Shown: positions 18,336 through 27,044 of the stretch, piece after piece
Numbering within the stretch: position 1 is the first letter of the stretch
Layout: each line of letters starts with the position of its first letter
Assembly (NCBI RefSeq): GCF_943193135.1
Contig: NZ_CALPCZ010000009.1
Coordinates: 1-64,000 of the forward strand
Source: Odoribacter lunatus
Lineage (GTDB): Bacteria; Bacteroidota; Bacteroidia; Bacteroidales; Marinifilaceae
Length of the DNA: 64,000 bases
Reading direction: 5' to 3'
Notes under the pieces: model-generated
What the model was told of the DNA's origin: nothing
What the model saw: only the letters and a program-made list of their open reading frames with translations
Databases searched by the model: none
Position numbers and translations under genes: made by a program

Positions 18336-19334
18336 ATGATGAAAATTATTTTTTTACTCGCATTGCTTGCGACGATATGTACTGCATTCGGACAAGGGCA
18401 AACTCCACATTCAGAGAGCTTCGATGTGGTGAAATATGTTGAGGATTATATTAAAGAAAACATGAAAAAGCCTACTCCCCAAGGAGAGTTCGAGACGAAG
18501 AGTGAATGGGAAGAACGGGTTCGCAAAGAAAAGTATGAGCAAAGAAAAGAGCTTATGCACGAAGCATTATACAAATTGTACGGTTCCCCTTTTGAAAAAA
18601 AGGTTAATCTCAGATTAGGACAATATGATATTGAACACGAATGTTTCCCCATGGAAACAAACGGCCTGGGAAGCTACGCATTGCCTTCAAGCAAAGATGA
18701 TGGTCCCAAATGGAGAGCATTATGGAATTCCGGAAAATTCTCTATCAGAAATACATACAAATACGGGGTGGTAAATGGAAAACCTCGATTGGTATTCCTT
18801 CCCGCCATAAAAGATTTTGGATCCAAATACACAAATACAGACCAAGGGATTTATTTTTTTGATAAAGAAACGGGAAAATTCATTGAGTTTGTGTGGAGTT
18901 ATGGCAGTTGGGGGGAATGGAAGAAATTCAAGAATTTTGTATGGGATTATAACAAATGGATACCGGGTGAAATGTTGAAGAGAGAAGAAGCAAAGAAGAA
19001 AGAGGAAGAAAAATATGGAAATGAAATTTTTGACGAAGTCGACCAAATGCCTCAATTCAACGGAAACATAAACCGATGGTTAAAAGACAATTTGAAATAT
19101 CCGGTAAAGGCACATGAGAACGGTATTATGGGACGTGTGCTTGTGGCCTTTGTCATTGAAAAAGATGGGAGCATCACAGATGTAGAAGTTGTCGAGTCGG
19201 TAGACCCGTCACTGGATGAAGAAGCCGTACGTGTCGTGAAAACTATGTCCGGGAAATGGACGCCGGGGAAAATAGACGGGATTCCTGTTCGGGTTGCATG
19301 CGCCATTCCTATCAATTTCACCTTAAGTAATTAA
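18336..19334 (+). CDS. Secreted protein with C-terminal TonB_C domain
   Basis: A 332-residue exported protein. MMKIIFLLALLATICTAFGQ is a cleavable signal peptide, so unlike true TonB there is no N-terminal anchor. The middle is unrecognised and followed by a Lys/Glu-rich linker near residue 215. Residues about 235-330 are a TonB_C domain: YPVKAHENGIMGRV, IEKDGSITDVEV, LDEEAVRVV and KWTPGKIDGIPVRV are all family landmarks. It may bind an outer-membrane or peptidoglycan partner rather than energise transport. It is the first of five plus-strand genes ending at a terminator at 22011. The start at 18336 is chosen because it begins the signal peptide. Confidence 0.75.
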   Translation: MMKIIFLLALLATICTAFGQGQTPHSESFDVVKYVEDYIKENMKKPTPQGEFETKSEWEERVRKEKYEQRKELMHEALYKLYGSPFEKKVNLRLGQYDIEHECFPMETNGLGSYALPSSKDDGPKWRALWNSGKFSIRNTYKYGVVNGKPRLVFLPAIKDFGSKYTNTDQGIYFFDKETGKFIEFVWSYGSWGEWKKFKNFVWDYNKWIPGEMLKREEAKKKEEEKYGNEIFDEVDQMPQFNGNINRWLKDNLKYPVKAHENGIMGRVLVAFVIEKDGSITDVEVVESVDPSLDEEAVRVVKTMSGKWTPGKIDGIPVRVACAIPINFTLSN

Positions 19335-19361
19335 TTCAATTAACCTATAAATTTAAAAGAC

Positions 19362-19670
19362 ATGAAAATTAATGAAGCATTAGATTTAAAAGAAGTAAAG
19401 AAAGTAATCGAAGCATTGAAAAACGAAAAGAAAACAGAATTCTCATCACATGATTTCATCAAAAAATATGCATGGCATCATGAAGAAAAATATGTAGAAA
19501 TGTTATACGAGCACAAAACAAATGAACCCTTCCGAACTGTACATGCTAAAATTGCACTTTTCTTAGCACAACATACAGAAGAGTTAAAAATTAAAAAGAT
19601 AACACGAAAAGAAAGTATGAACATTTTCGGACATGAAACTGAAGTACAATTCTGGATTCATTCGCTCTAA
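19362..19670 (+). CDS. Hypothetical small cytoplasmic protein
   Basis: A 102-residue Lys/Glu-rich protein without signal peptide or membrane helix. It contains HDFIKKYAWHHEEKYVEMLYEH and ends with an F-W-I-H segment. I do not recognise a family. It lies 27 nt after the TonB_C gene and 22 nt before the next, in the same five-gene cluster. Confidence 0.6.
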   Translation: MKINEALDLKEVKKVIEALKNEKKTEFSSHDFIKKYAWHHEEKYVEMLYEHKTNEPFRTVHAKIALFLAQHTEELKIKKITRKESMNIFGHETEVQFWIHSL

Positions 19671-19692
19671 AAACACTTTAAACTGAAAAAAG

Positions 19693-20661
19693 ATGAAAAA
19701 ATACATTTTACTCTCCTTGTCGGCGTTCATACTGGCATGCCTGATAGGCGGCGGCATCGTATGGAGACTGGAAACAAAAGGAAAAATCAAATTTAAATGG
19801 AATTCCGAAGCCAATAACCAAGCCCTGACCCTTGACCGGTTGATTCGGGAACTGATACCAGATTCAGGGCAAATATACGGGAAATGGGATGTGCTTGCCC
19901 AACAGGAAGACCCCGTAGATTGGGAATATGAAAATAGTCAGGGTGCCCAAATTTGGCCACGGATTGGAACGGTTAAATTAGTCGGAAACGACAACAAACC
20001 GATTCCCGGTTATTGGGATATTTTACTAAAAGAAAAAGATACATGGTATCCTGAAGGATATAAATTATTTGGCATATCCCACGACTCTATTTTCGATATA
20101 GCCCCCCAAGTTTTCCCCATAAAATTGCAAGAGGGTGAACAAGCGGAATTATTACCCTTAAAAAAGGGGAAGCGATTACCATTCGTCAATAAGAAAGCAC
20201 TCTACGAACTTTATTCGGTACAACTGAAAGGCAAAGCCCCTGCACAGCTTCTGATTGAATGGCCCGGTGAAAACAACGGGCATACCTTCAATATTTACGG
20301 AGAAACATCCGCTATTGAGAAACTATGGGATCCTAGTGATGACGTCTTTGAATTCAAAGACTTAAAAAATCAAAACAAACAAATACAAGCACCTTCATGT
20401 TCAAGTTTCGATAAGGATGATTTGGAATATACTACAAGAGGAGGTTTTACAATTGAAAAAAACGGTTCCATCACAAATATAGAATGCGAGGCTAAATATT
20501 TATACGGCAATAGAACTTATAGTGAGGAGGAAACACAAGAAATAGAACAAGAAATGGAACAAGCAAAGAGAGACGCTTTACGAATCTTAAAAAGTATGCC
20601 CAAATGGAAGCCTGGAAAAATCAAGGGAAAATCTGTACGAGTTCGATACAACTTTGACTAA
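19693..20661 (+). CDS. Membrane-anchored protein with partial TonB_C-like C-terminus
   Basis: A 322-residue protein. The N-terminal hydrophobic segment (KKYILLSLSAFILACLIGGGIVW) looks like a signal anchor. The end of the chain, IEKNGSITNIEC followed by LRILKSMPKWKPGKIKGKSV, matches the second half of TonB_C, while the first half (the YPxxA...GxxG strand) is not recognisable. The centre has LIRELIPDSGQ and repeated Trp-Asp residues shared with the next gene. The two are paralogues. Function unknown. Confidence 0.65.
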   Translation: MKKYILLSLSAFILACLIGGGIVWRLETKGKIKFKWNSEANNQALTLDRLIRELIPDSGQIYGKWDVLAQQEDPVDWEYENSQGAQIWPRIGTVKLVGNDNKPIPGYWDILLKEKDTWYPEGYKLFGISHDSIFDIAPQVFPIKLQEGEQAELLPLKKGKRLPFVNKKALYELYSVQLKGKAPAQLLIEWPGENNGHTFNIYGETSAIEKLWDPSDDVFEFKDLKNQNKQIQAPSCSSFDKDDLEYTTRGGFTIEKNGSITNIECEAKYLYGNRTYSEEETQEIEQEMEQAKRDALRILKSMPKWKPGKIKGKSVRVRYNFD

Positions 20662-20688
20662 TTCTAAATATTTAATAAATCATAACTC

Positions 20689-21390
20689 ATGAAAAAGTAT
20701 ATTTTATTTTTTATCTCGGCTTTTCTGGTTTCAGCTCTAATTATCGGGGGAGTTATTGGGGGATTTGCAAAAACAGAAAAAATCCAAGCAAATACAGAAG
20801 AAATATCAAAACAAAAAATCATTGACATTGAAGAACTGGTTCGCCAATTGATTCCTGATAAGGGGCAAGAAGTGGAACGATGGGACATCTATGCAAGTTT
20901 GACTGATTATATAAAATGGGACTCTCTTTCCCTAAAATACAATATTTGGAAAGGTGTATGCGCTCTTTCATGGGGTGGTGAAGTCTCCATGATGTTAAGA
21001 AAAAAATGGGAACCCCGCGAATGGGCTGTTTATCTTATTGGAGATGGTCCCGAATACAATGGTTTTTTCATAGCAGTCTCTCCAAGCATGCCCCAACGTG
21101 TTTATCCTGATTTTGAGTTTCGCGATCCATTTACACTAAAACAAGGTGACTACGTTAATGATGTTAATAATAGTTATAATTATGGAAGCGATAATGATAT
21201 TTATGAAGATGAGGATGTTATAACGAGTGACACCGATTTAAAATATCAATTCAAAGGTAAAATCCCGACATGGATTTATGTAAATAAAGACGACCCAGCA
21301 TCTATTTTTTGTTATTTTAATCCTGAAAAGCGAAGAGCTGTTACAAAGGAAGTCATTGAAAATCTAAGCTACTTAGAAAATTATTATTAA
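20689..21390 (+). CDS. Membrane-anchored paralogue of the preceding gene, without the TonB_C end
   Basis: A 233-residue protein with a signal anchor (KKYILFFISAFLVSALIIGG). It aligns by eye with its neighbour through MKKYIL..SAF, L(I/V)R(E/Q)LIPD.GQ, a ...F.LK.G.. strand and a KGK.P....... segment, but stops before the TonB_C part. It is either a shortened duplicate or a separate subfamily. It carries a run of Asp, Asn and Tyr near residue 165. The next gene begins 1 nt after its stop. Confidence 0.6.
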   Translation: MKKYILFFISAFLVSALIIGGVIGGFAKTEKIQANTEEISKQKIIDIEELVRQLIPDKGQEVERWDIYASLTDYIKWDSLSLKYNIWKGVCALSWGGEVSMMLRKKWEPREWAVYLIGDGPEYNGFFIAVSPSMPQRVYPDFEFRDPFTLKQGDYVNDVNNSYNYGSDNDIYEDEDVITSDTDLKYQFKGKIPTWIYVNKDDPASIFCYFNPEKRRAVTKEVIENLSYLENYY

Positions 21391-21391
21391 G

Positions 21392-22009
21392 ATGTTCAGA
21401 TTAATATTTCTATTTTTGATTTGCAGTCTCGTTGGCTATGGACAATTAACCGAACGGGAAAGCAAAGTCGTGGAGGAGGTTAAAAACGTTTGTTGTTATA
21501 TCACTTATACCGAAAACAAGGATATCCTCAAAGGCGATGATTACAAAGAAGCGCATTTATACCCCACGATGTTGGGTGCCGCTATCACAAGAGCATTTCA
21601 AAGTATCGCCTACGAATCCGAGGAACTTGCACTAACACTCGGGCTTTTGGAGCAATCGGATTTGGAAAAAATAGCGGTCGGTTTTTTCATAGCATATACC
21701 TCGTCAGAAGGGAATAAGGCAAAGGTGACACCTTTCAGGGCTGCAAGATCTTTTGCCGAACTGAACAGCTACGGTCAGACCAAAACAGAGAATGGTGAAG
21801 TCTATACGGAACTGGAAGCTCTCGCTGAATATTGGCAGAGGAAATATACTATTGAAATAAAAGGGGATTTTTCTATATACCTTGGTCTTAAACTGCTCGA
21901 AATCGGAGCTTATGGTGGTGGAATCAGTATCAGTAAAGAGATTCAGGAGTATCTGAATTCCGACATGCACCGGTTGGCCATACAAAAAGGAATTGCCACC
22001 GTGAGGTAA
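21392..22009 (+). CDS. Hypothetical secreted protein
   Basis: A 205-residue exported protein with signal peptide MFRLIFLFLICSLVGYGQ. The mature part is mostly helical in appearance (RESKVVEEVKNVCCYITY, TRAFQSIAYESEELALTLGLLE) and I do not recognise a family. It follows the previous stop by 1 nt, so translation is coupled. A strong terminator follows directly, ending the five-gene cluster. Confidence 0.6.
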   Translation: MFRLIFLFLICSLVGYGQLTERESKVVEEVKNVCCYITYTENKDILKGDDYKEAHLYPTMLGAAITRAFQSIAYESEELALTLGLLEQSDLEKIAVGFFIAYTSSEGNKAKVTPFRAARSFAELNSYGQTKTENGEVYTELEALAEYWQRKYTIEIKGDFSIYLGLKLLEIGAYGGGISISKEIQEYLNSDMHRLAIQKGIATVR

Positions 22010-22010
22010 T

Positions 22011-22043
22011 AAACACGGGCTCATTTAAATGAGTCCGTGTTTT
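22011..22043 (+). terminator. Terminator of the TonB_C-related cluster
   Basis: AAACACGGGCTCATT (22011-22025) pairs with AATGAGTCCGTGTTT with one mismatch, followed by a T-run. Confidence 0.85.
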
Positions 22044-22071
22044 TAATTGTTTAAATAAATAAATGACTATT

Positions 22072-22107
22072 TTTACAATGTGTAAATATACCCGTCACAT
22101 TGTGTAA
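22072..22107. promoter_or_regulatory. Possible operator before the DUF4143-type ATPase gene
   Basis: TTTACAATGTGTAAA (22072-22086) is an inverted repeat (TTTACA-ATG-TGTAAA). A close relative, ACATTGTGTAAA, recurs at 22097-22108, just 6 nt before the ATG at 22114. Two similar sites next to the start suggest regulation, but the binding protein is unknown. Confidence 0.4.
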
Positions 22108-22113
22108 AATGTT

Positions 22114-23295
22114 ATGTACCAAAGACACGAATATCTAGTCATTAAAAGCAGGCTTGAAGAGCCTCGCAAGTTTATTCAGGTCGTTACGGGTCCCCGGCAG
22201 GTGGGTAAAACGACTGTCGTAAAACAGGTGTTGCAGGAGCTAAACGCTCCCTATCAATTCTTTTCCGCCGATACTGTTCCGGAAACGGATGGTGCGTGGG
22301 TGTCGGAGTGTTGGGCTGTCGTGCGCAACCTAAAGGAGAGCAAGGGATGGGATTGTATGCTTCTCGTTATCGATGAGATTCAAAAAGTCCCGAACTGGTG
22401 GGAGGTTGTCAAAAAAGAATGGGAGGACGACACTTTCCACAACCGCAATATAAAAGTGCTCGTGGTCGGCAACGGCCGTGTGCTGCCGGAAAAAGATTTT
22501 TCAGAATCACCGGGCGAGTGCTTTGAGGAAATCCGCATGACACACTGGAATTATTTAGAAATGCGGGATAATTTCGGATTCAATCTTGACCAGTATCTTT
22601 TTTACGGAGGCTATCCGGGTGCCGCTTCTATCGTCTGCGACGAAACATGGTATCAACAATATATCCGGTCGACCGTTGTGGAAGCGACTATCGCCAACGA
22701 TGTCCCGACAGATGGACCCCTCTGCAATCCGGCACAGCTGCGTCAGACTTTTGAACTGGGTGCCACCTGTTCGGGACAGTTGCTCTCGCCGGCAAAGATA
22801 CAAGGAGCTTTGCAGGATGCCAGCATGACCACTTTGGCAGGATATATTCAGCTGCTGGACGCCGCAGGCATGTTAAGCGGAGTGCAAAAGTACAGCATCA
22901 GCCCTACCAGCGGCAAGTCGGGTATTCCGAAATTTCAAGTCTACAACAATGCGCTGAAAATGATATACAGCCCATGTACATTTGAGCAGACAATACGCGA
23001 CCGCAAGGTTTGGTGTCATTTCTTAGAGTCGGGTATCGGAGCTTACATCATCTGTCAGGCATTTGTACACCGATTTGAAGTCTTCTATTGGCGCGAACGC
23101 AATGAAGAGGTGGATTTTGTACTGCGCAAGAAAGGTACGGTTGTCGCCATCGTGGTCAAGAGCGATGCCACGAAAGCTACCACAGGGTTGGAAACATTCA
23201 AAAGGATATTTAATCCCCAAACGATGTTGATTATTGGTGACGGCGGTATCAGTGCCAAAGAATTTTTGTCTATGGATATGGAAAAACTGTTTTAA
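22114..23295 (+). CDS. ATP-binding protein, AAA + DUF4143 type
   Basis: A 393-residue ATPase of the large family with an N-terminal AAA domain and C-terminal DUF4143 (PD-(D/E)XK-like) domain. Walker A is GPRQVGKTT near residue 26 and Walker B LLVIDEIQKVPNWW near residue 88. The C-terminal part has FYWRERNEEVDFVLRKKGTVVAIVVKS, which retains the Asp and the V-x-K of the nuclease-like motif. Such proteins are frequent in genomic islands and are of uncertain function. Monocistronic between two terminators. Confidence 0.82.
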   Translation: MYQRHEYLVIKSRLEEPRKFIQVVTGPRQVGKTTVVKQVLQELNAPYQFFSADTVPETDGAWVSECWAVVRNLKESKGWDCMLLVIDEIQKVPNWWEVVKKEWEDDTFHNRNIKVLVVGNGRVLPEKDFSESPGECFEEIRMTHWNYLEMRDNFGFNLDQYLFYGGYPGAASIVCDETWYQQYIRSTVVEATIANDVPTDGPLCNPAQLRQTFELGATCSGQLLSPAKIQGALQDASMTTLAGYIQLLDAAGMLSGVQKYSISPTSGKSGIPKFQVYNNALKMIYSPCTFEQTIRDRKVWCHFLESGIGAYIICQAFVHRFEVFYWRERNEEVDFVLRKKGTVVAIVVKSDATKATTGLETFKRIFNPQTMLIIGDGGISAKEFLSMDMEKLF

Positions 23296-23317
23296 TTTTT
23301 TACATCGAAATCTTCTT

Positions 23318-23350
23318 AAAAACGGACCCATAAAATGGGTCCGTTTTTCA
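23318..23350 (+). terminator. Terminator of the ATPase gene
   Basis: AAAAACGGACCCA (23318-23330) pairs with TGGGTCCGTTTTT around a short loop. Confidence 0.85.
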
Positions 23351-23549
23351 TTGTATTACCCACCCAAAAATTCATCCTTTTTCCCAAAAGATGAAAAAAA
23401 TTGACGTTTTTTTTATCTTTTTAAAAATGCCATCATTGATTATCAGATAGTTGGATTAAATTTCTCAATCGTACTATATAGTATAAAAAATGAAGAAAGA
23501 AACGAGGGGAAAAAGGTGTGGTGTAAATAACCTATAAATTAACTTTTAT

Positions 23550-24191
23550 ATGGCTGTCATTAAAAACAATTTCATGACTATTAGTGGAAAAATGGGAGAC
23601 CATGTCTACTATGAGTACAAAGGGCTACCCTGTGTGCGTAGCAACCCTCAAAAAGTGCAACCTCCTTCTTCGCCGGGGCAATTAGCCCAGCAGGAGAAGA
23701 TGGCCGCCGTTGCCATTTTCTACCAGGCGTTGAAGGAGGTGGGCATATACGCTTATTGGAAGAAGGCGGCAGAAGGCCTTTTGCTGACAGGCCACAATCT
23801 GTTGGTAAAAGCGAATCTTCCGGCATTCGACGGCGAAGGGAATATTTGCGATTTTGCCAAACTCCGGCTAACTCCCGATACCCTCGCTGCTCCGGACAAT
23901 CTTTCCCTGCAGGCAGGGGAAGACGGCAAACTCATTGCCCGATGGAGCAACGCCGTCCCACATCCCCGTACTCAACCGGAGGACCGCCTCGTTGTCGCCC
24001 TGATGAAAGGGGATGTAGAAAACTATAATGTTAAACTTCCGGATATTGGAGATTTTCACCGCCAAGATGAAGAGGCGATTTTCCAAATTCCGGATAAACT
24101 AAAAAGGTATGAGAAAATATTTATGTTTTTTATTAACGAGCAGGCATGCCAATGCAGCTCTGCTCAATTGTTTCATTTTAAAAATTTATAA
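23550..24191 (+). CDS. DUF6266-like protein, first of a tandem pair
   Basis: A 213-residue protein without signal peptide. The N-terminus (ISGKMGDHVYYEYKGLPCVRS, then PSSPGQLAQQEKMAAV) resembles the DUF6266 family of Bacteroidota, which has a fixed G-K-x-G-x-x-V and W-K-G start and a fibronectin-like C-terminal half. Function is unknown. It is followed 2 nt later by a divergent relative. G+C content is higher than that of the preceding five-gene cluster. Confidence 0.65.
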   Translation: MAVIKNNFMTISGKMGDHVYYEYKGLPCVRSNPQKVQPPSSPGQLAQQEKMAAVAIFYQALKEVGIYAYWKKAAEGLLLTGHNLLVKANLPAFDGEGNICDFAKLRLTPDTLAAPDNLSLQAGEDGKLIARWSNAVPHPRTQPEDRLVVALMKGDVENYNVKLPDIGDFHRQDEEAIFQIPDKLKRYEKIFMFFINEQACQCSSAQLFHFKNL

Positions 24192-24193
24192 CT

Positions 24194-24829
24194 ATGGCCA
24201 CATTTGATGAGACCTCAGTAAATCGCAATGTGCGTAAATCGATTGGGAATATTACTTATTCCCAACAAGGCGGTCAAAATATCGCCAAAAGCAAAATAAC
24301 CCGTAATTCGTCCAATTCCGAAAAACAGCGGATACAACGCCTACGGTGGTGTAAGAAGGATGATATCGTGAGTATATTTGCCGACGCGATAGAAATCGGT
24401 TTTCCGGAGCGCCCACGTTCACACAGCAGCTACAATGCTTTCGTAAAAGCAAACATGGCTACCATTACCGTGGACGAGGAGCTGAATACCAACGTGAAGT
24501 TTGAAGAAATCCTTTGTACAAAAGGGAAACTCCGAACTCCGGAGGTCGCAGTAGCTCTGGATAAAACCGACCGCAAGCTGACGTTTACCCCGGAAACGCT
24601 GGAACGTTTCAGCAAACGAAGCGCCGCGACGGATAAACTGTATGCGATGATTGTCGAAAAATCACTGCAAACGGGTATCCTTACCGAGCTTGGTTGTCGG
24701 GAAGAGGCGAAAGCAACGGATGTGTCTGTTTCCTTGCGGTGGAACCTAGAGGAAATAGCCGTTTATGTGTTTGCGGTGAGCGCCGACGGCCGAAAAGCCT
24801 CAAATTCTCTCCATGTCGTTGTTGCGTAA
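24194..24829 (+). CDS. DUF6266-like protein, second of a tandem pair
   Basis: A 211-residue protein. Its start (RKSIGNITYSQQGGQNIAKSK) keeps the spacing of the DUF6266-like G-x-x-x-Y-x-x-x-G-x-x-x-x-R/K pattern, and the S-x-x-Q-x-x-Q-R-x-R motif follows as in its neighbour, but overall identity is low. The C-terminal part ends in a beta-rich VYVFAVSADGRKASNS segment. It is probably co-transcribed with the preceding gene and closed by a strong terminator. Confidence 0.6.
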   Translation: MATFDETSVNRNVRKSIGNITYSQQGGQNIAKSKITRNSSNSEKQRIQRLRWCKKDDIVSIFADAIEIGFPERPRSHSSYNAFVKANMATITVDEELNTNVKFEEILCTKGKLRTPEVAVALDKTDRKLTFTPETLERFSKRSAATDKLYAMIVEKSLQTGILTELGCREEAKATDVSVSLRWNLEEIAVYVFAVSADGRKASNSLHVVVA

Positions 24830-24840
24830 GCGGCAATGAA

Positions 24841-24872
24841 GAAAGGGCTGTCAAAAGACAGCCCTTTCATAT
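24841..24872 (+). terminator. Terminator of the DUF6266-like pair
   Basis: The perfect 12-bp stem GAAAGGGCTGTC (24841-24852) / GACAGCCCTTTC (24857-24868) has an AAAA loop and T-rich flank. The convergent DUF1573 gene ends just beyond. Confidence 0.88.
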
Positions 24873-24885
24873 TTTATTAAAGCAT

Positions 24886-25935
24886 TTATTTTATTTCACC
24901 GTAGAACCGGAGATTAGTTTCCGGAGAGTCAGGACAATCAGTGATAACACTGATTACCCCGGAAAGTTTGCCTTCTTCCGCCCCCTTGACGGTTTCGACT
25001 TTTAATTGCAATACACCGCCCGGTTGCAGTTCTTTCGGATAGTCTCCGAGACGCAAACGCGGGTCGTTGGTATAAATCCGATGTATTTTCATGGCCGATT
25101 TGCCGGTGTTGGTCAGTTTATAAACAAACGAGGCCGGTTGGTCGGAAGATGCCGAACCGAAGTTGTAATATTTCTTCTCCACCTGCATCTGCGGAGCGGT
25201 TGCCCGATCGGTTTTATCAAAGTCTTCTTCCACAAAAACAGACAAACGGGTCGGATATTTTTTCCCGTCCGCCACCAGTGTCACCGTTTCTTCGTTTAAA
25301 CCGTATTCCCCATGAAGGTCGGAGTTGTAAACCACCTGCAAGGATGCCAGTCCTTTGACATCTATCACCGACGGTTCCATTTCCAATTTCAGGTAAGCGG
25401 GCAAGCCCTGAAAGGCTACGTTCAATTTCTTGCCGGAATTGTTATATACACCGATGGACATTTTTTTCACCTCCCCTTTTTTCACTTTCATCAGGGAGAT
25501 GTGATCCACGGGCAAACGCAAGCCGGAGGACAGTTCATAAGGATAATCGTCCAGAACGGTCCGCGTACGGGCTTCCACGTTTCCTTTGATTTTCAATTCA
25601 ACCACAGCGGGCTTGGCATTGGAATAAACCGTAATGGTTTTATCAAAATGACTCGGCCTGTCTTTGGGGTCAAAGGTTGCCCTTATAAATCCTTTCTGTC
25701 CCGGGAGAACGGGTTGCTTCGTCCATTCCGGAGAGGTACAACCGCAGGATGATTCCACATTCTTTATTAGAATCGGGGCTTTTCCGTCATTGACAAAAAC
25801 GAAGTCGTAAGCCACCGGCCCGTCGGCTTCTTTGATATTTCCGAAATCGTGTACTTTCTGTTCAAAACGAATCAGTGCCTGAGAACTGGCCGCAAGCGAC
25901 CACAAAAAACATACGATAAATAATAATCCTCTCAT
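24886..25935 (-). CDS. DUF1573 domain-containing secreted protein
   Basis: A 349-residue exported protein with signal peptide MRGLLFIVCFLWSLAASSQA. The first domain (residues ~22-115) is a clear DUF1573 module: FEQKVHDFGNIKEADGPV, then ESSCGCTSPEW and KGFIRATFDP. A second, weaker copy begins near KYYNFGSASSDQPASF and TNTGKSAMKIHRI. These immunoglobulin-like modules are common on Bacteroidota periplasmic and surface proteins of unknown role. Monocistronic. Confidence 0.85.
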   Translation of the reverse strand: MRGLLFIVCFLWSLAASSQALIRFEQKVHDFGNIKEADGPVAYDFVFVNDGKAPILIKNVESSCGCTSPEWTKQPVLPGQKGFIRATFDPKDRPSHFDKTITVYSNAKPAVVELKIKGNVEARTRTVLDDYPYELSSGLRLPVDHISLMKVKKGEVKKMSIGVYNNSGKKLNVAFQGLPAYLKLEMEPSVIDVKGLASLQVVYNSDLHGEYGLNEETVTLVADGKKYPTRLSVFVEEDFDKTDRATAPQMQVEKKYYNFGSASSDQPASFVYKLTNTGKSAMKIHRIYTNDPRLRLGDYPKELQPGGVLQLKVETVKGAEEGKLSGVISVITDCPDSPETNLRFYGEIK

Positions 25936-26039
25936 ATTCCACTTTTTAAAAGATTCACCACACGAAAATAATTCTTTTAGGCAGTATTTTCAAGTATCAG
26001 GAATATATTTTAATTTCGTTACCGCAAAATAAATAACAG

Positions 26040-27044
26040 ATGGCTCCCAAATTCCTTATTATACGTTTCAGTTCCATTGGAGATATTATCCAGTGTATGG
26101 ATGTCATTAACGGTATCAAAAACCGCTTTCCGGATGCCGAAATCCACTGGATAGCGCGTAAAGATATGTCCTCTTTTCTGGCCATGGACAAGCGCATCGA
26201 CCACATCTGGGCTTTTGATAAAAAGGAGGGATTGCAGGGATTGTTGCGCATGGCGGAAGAGCTGAAAAAGGAGCATTTCGATTATATCTACGATGCCCAC
26301 AGCAATATCCGTTCCAATATCCTGAAGTATAAATTAAGGTCATTTTTCGGGAAAAAGCCCCACATTGTTTTACGTAGAAAAGAGAGAGGCAAACGCTTTC
26401 TGTTGTTCAAATTAGGCATAAACAGATTTCCCTGGCCTTTCCGGGGCAGGATTTCGTACCGGAAACCTTTAGCCCGGTGGAGTATTACGGATTTTACCTC
26501 CATTTATGAAGACTGGCATTTCCCGGAGGAGTTCGGCACGAAATTCTCCGGCCTGATTACTCCGCAGACGGTAACCCTCGTCCCTTCTGCCAACTGGCCT
26601 AAGAAGCGCTGGCCGGTCGGGCACTGGCAAAAGTTAATCGAATTATTGCCGGAGTACCGTTTCGTCCTGCTGGCCGGTCCTGCGGACAGCTTTTGCGATG
26701 AGATACGGAATGCCGCACCGGAAAGAGTCCTGAATCTGGCGGGACAGACCTCTCTGCTGGAATCCTGTTATTTAGTATTGCATTCCCGGCTTGTTATCAG
26801 TGCCGATACGGGCTTTATGCATGCCGCCGATTTGTTTAAAACGCCGACACTGGCATTGATAGGGCCTACGGCTTTCGGTTTTCCCAGCGGGGAGAATTCA
26901 ACGGTTCTGGAGCTTCCGCTACCCTGCCGTCCCTGTACGAAAGACGGAAGCGGCAAGTGCAAACGGGAAACGTACCAGCAATGTATGGCAGACATTACTC
27001 CCCGGCAAGTGGCTCTGGAAGTCCGTCGGCATTTGCCCGTTTAA
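26040..27044 (+). CDS. Glycosyltransferase family 9 (heptosyltransferase-like)
   Basis: A 334-residue GT-B enzyme of family 9, which transfers heptose or related sugars to lipopolysaccharide core. Typical segments are FLIIRFSSIGDIIQ at the N-terminus, LVPSANWPKKRWP in the nucleotide-sugar region, and SADTGFMHAADLFKTPTLALIGPT near the C-terminus. The C-rich CRPCTKDGSGKCKRETYQQC loop is also a family feature. Its 3' end overlaps the convergent HTH-protein gene by 50 bp, unusual for this otherwise spaced region. Confidence 0.9.
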   Translation: MAPKFLIIRFSSIGDIIQCMDVINGIKNRFPDAEIHWIARKDMSSFLAMDKRIDHIWAFDKKEGLQGLLRMAEELKKEHFDYIYDAHSNIRSNILKYKLRSFFGKKPHIVLRRKERGKRFLLFKLGINRFPWPFRGRISYRKPLARWSITDFTSIYEDWHFPEEFGTKFSGLITPQTVTLVPSANWPKKRWPVGHWQKLIELLPEYRFVLLAGPADSFCDEIRNAAPERVLNLAGQTSLLESCYLVLHSRLVISADTGFMHAADLFKTPTLALIGPTAFGFPSGENSTVLELPLPCRPCTKDGSGKCKRETYQQCMADITPRQVALEVRRHLPV

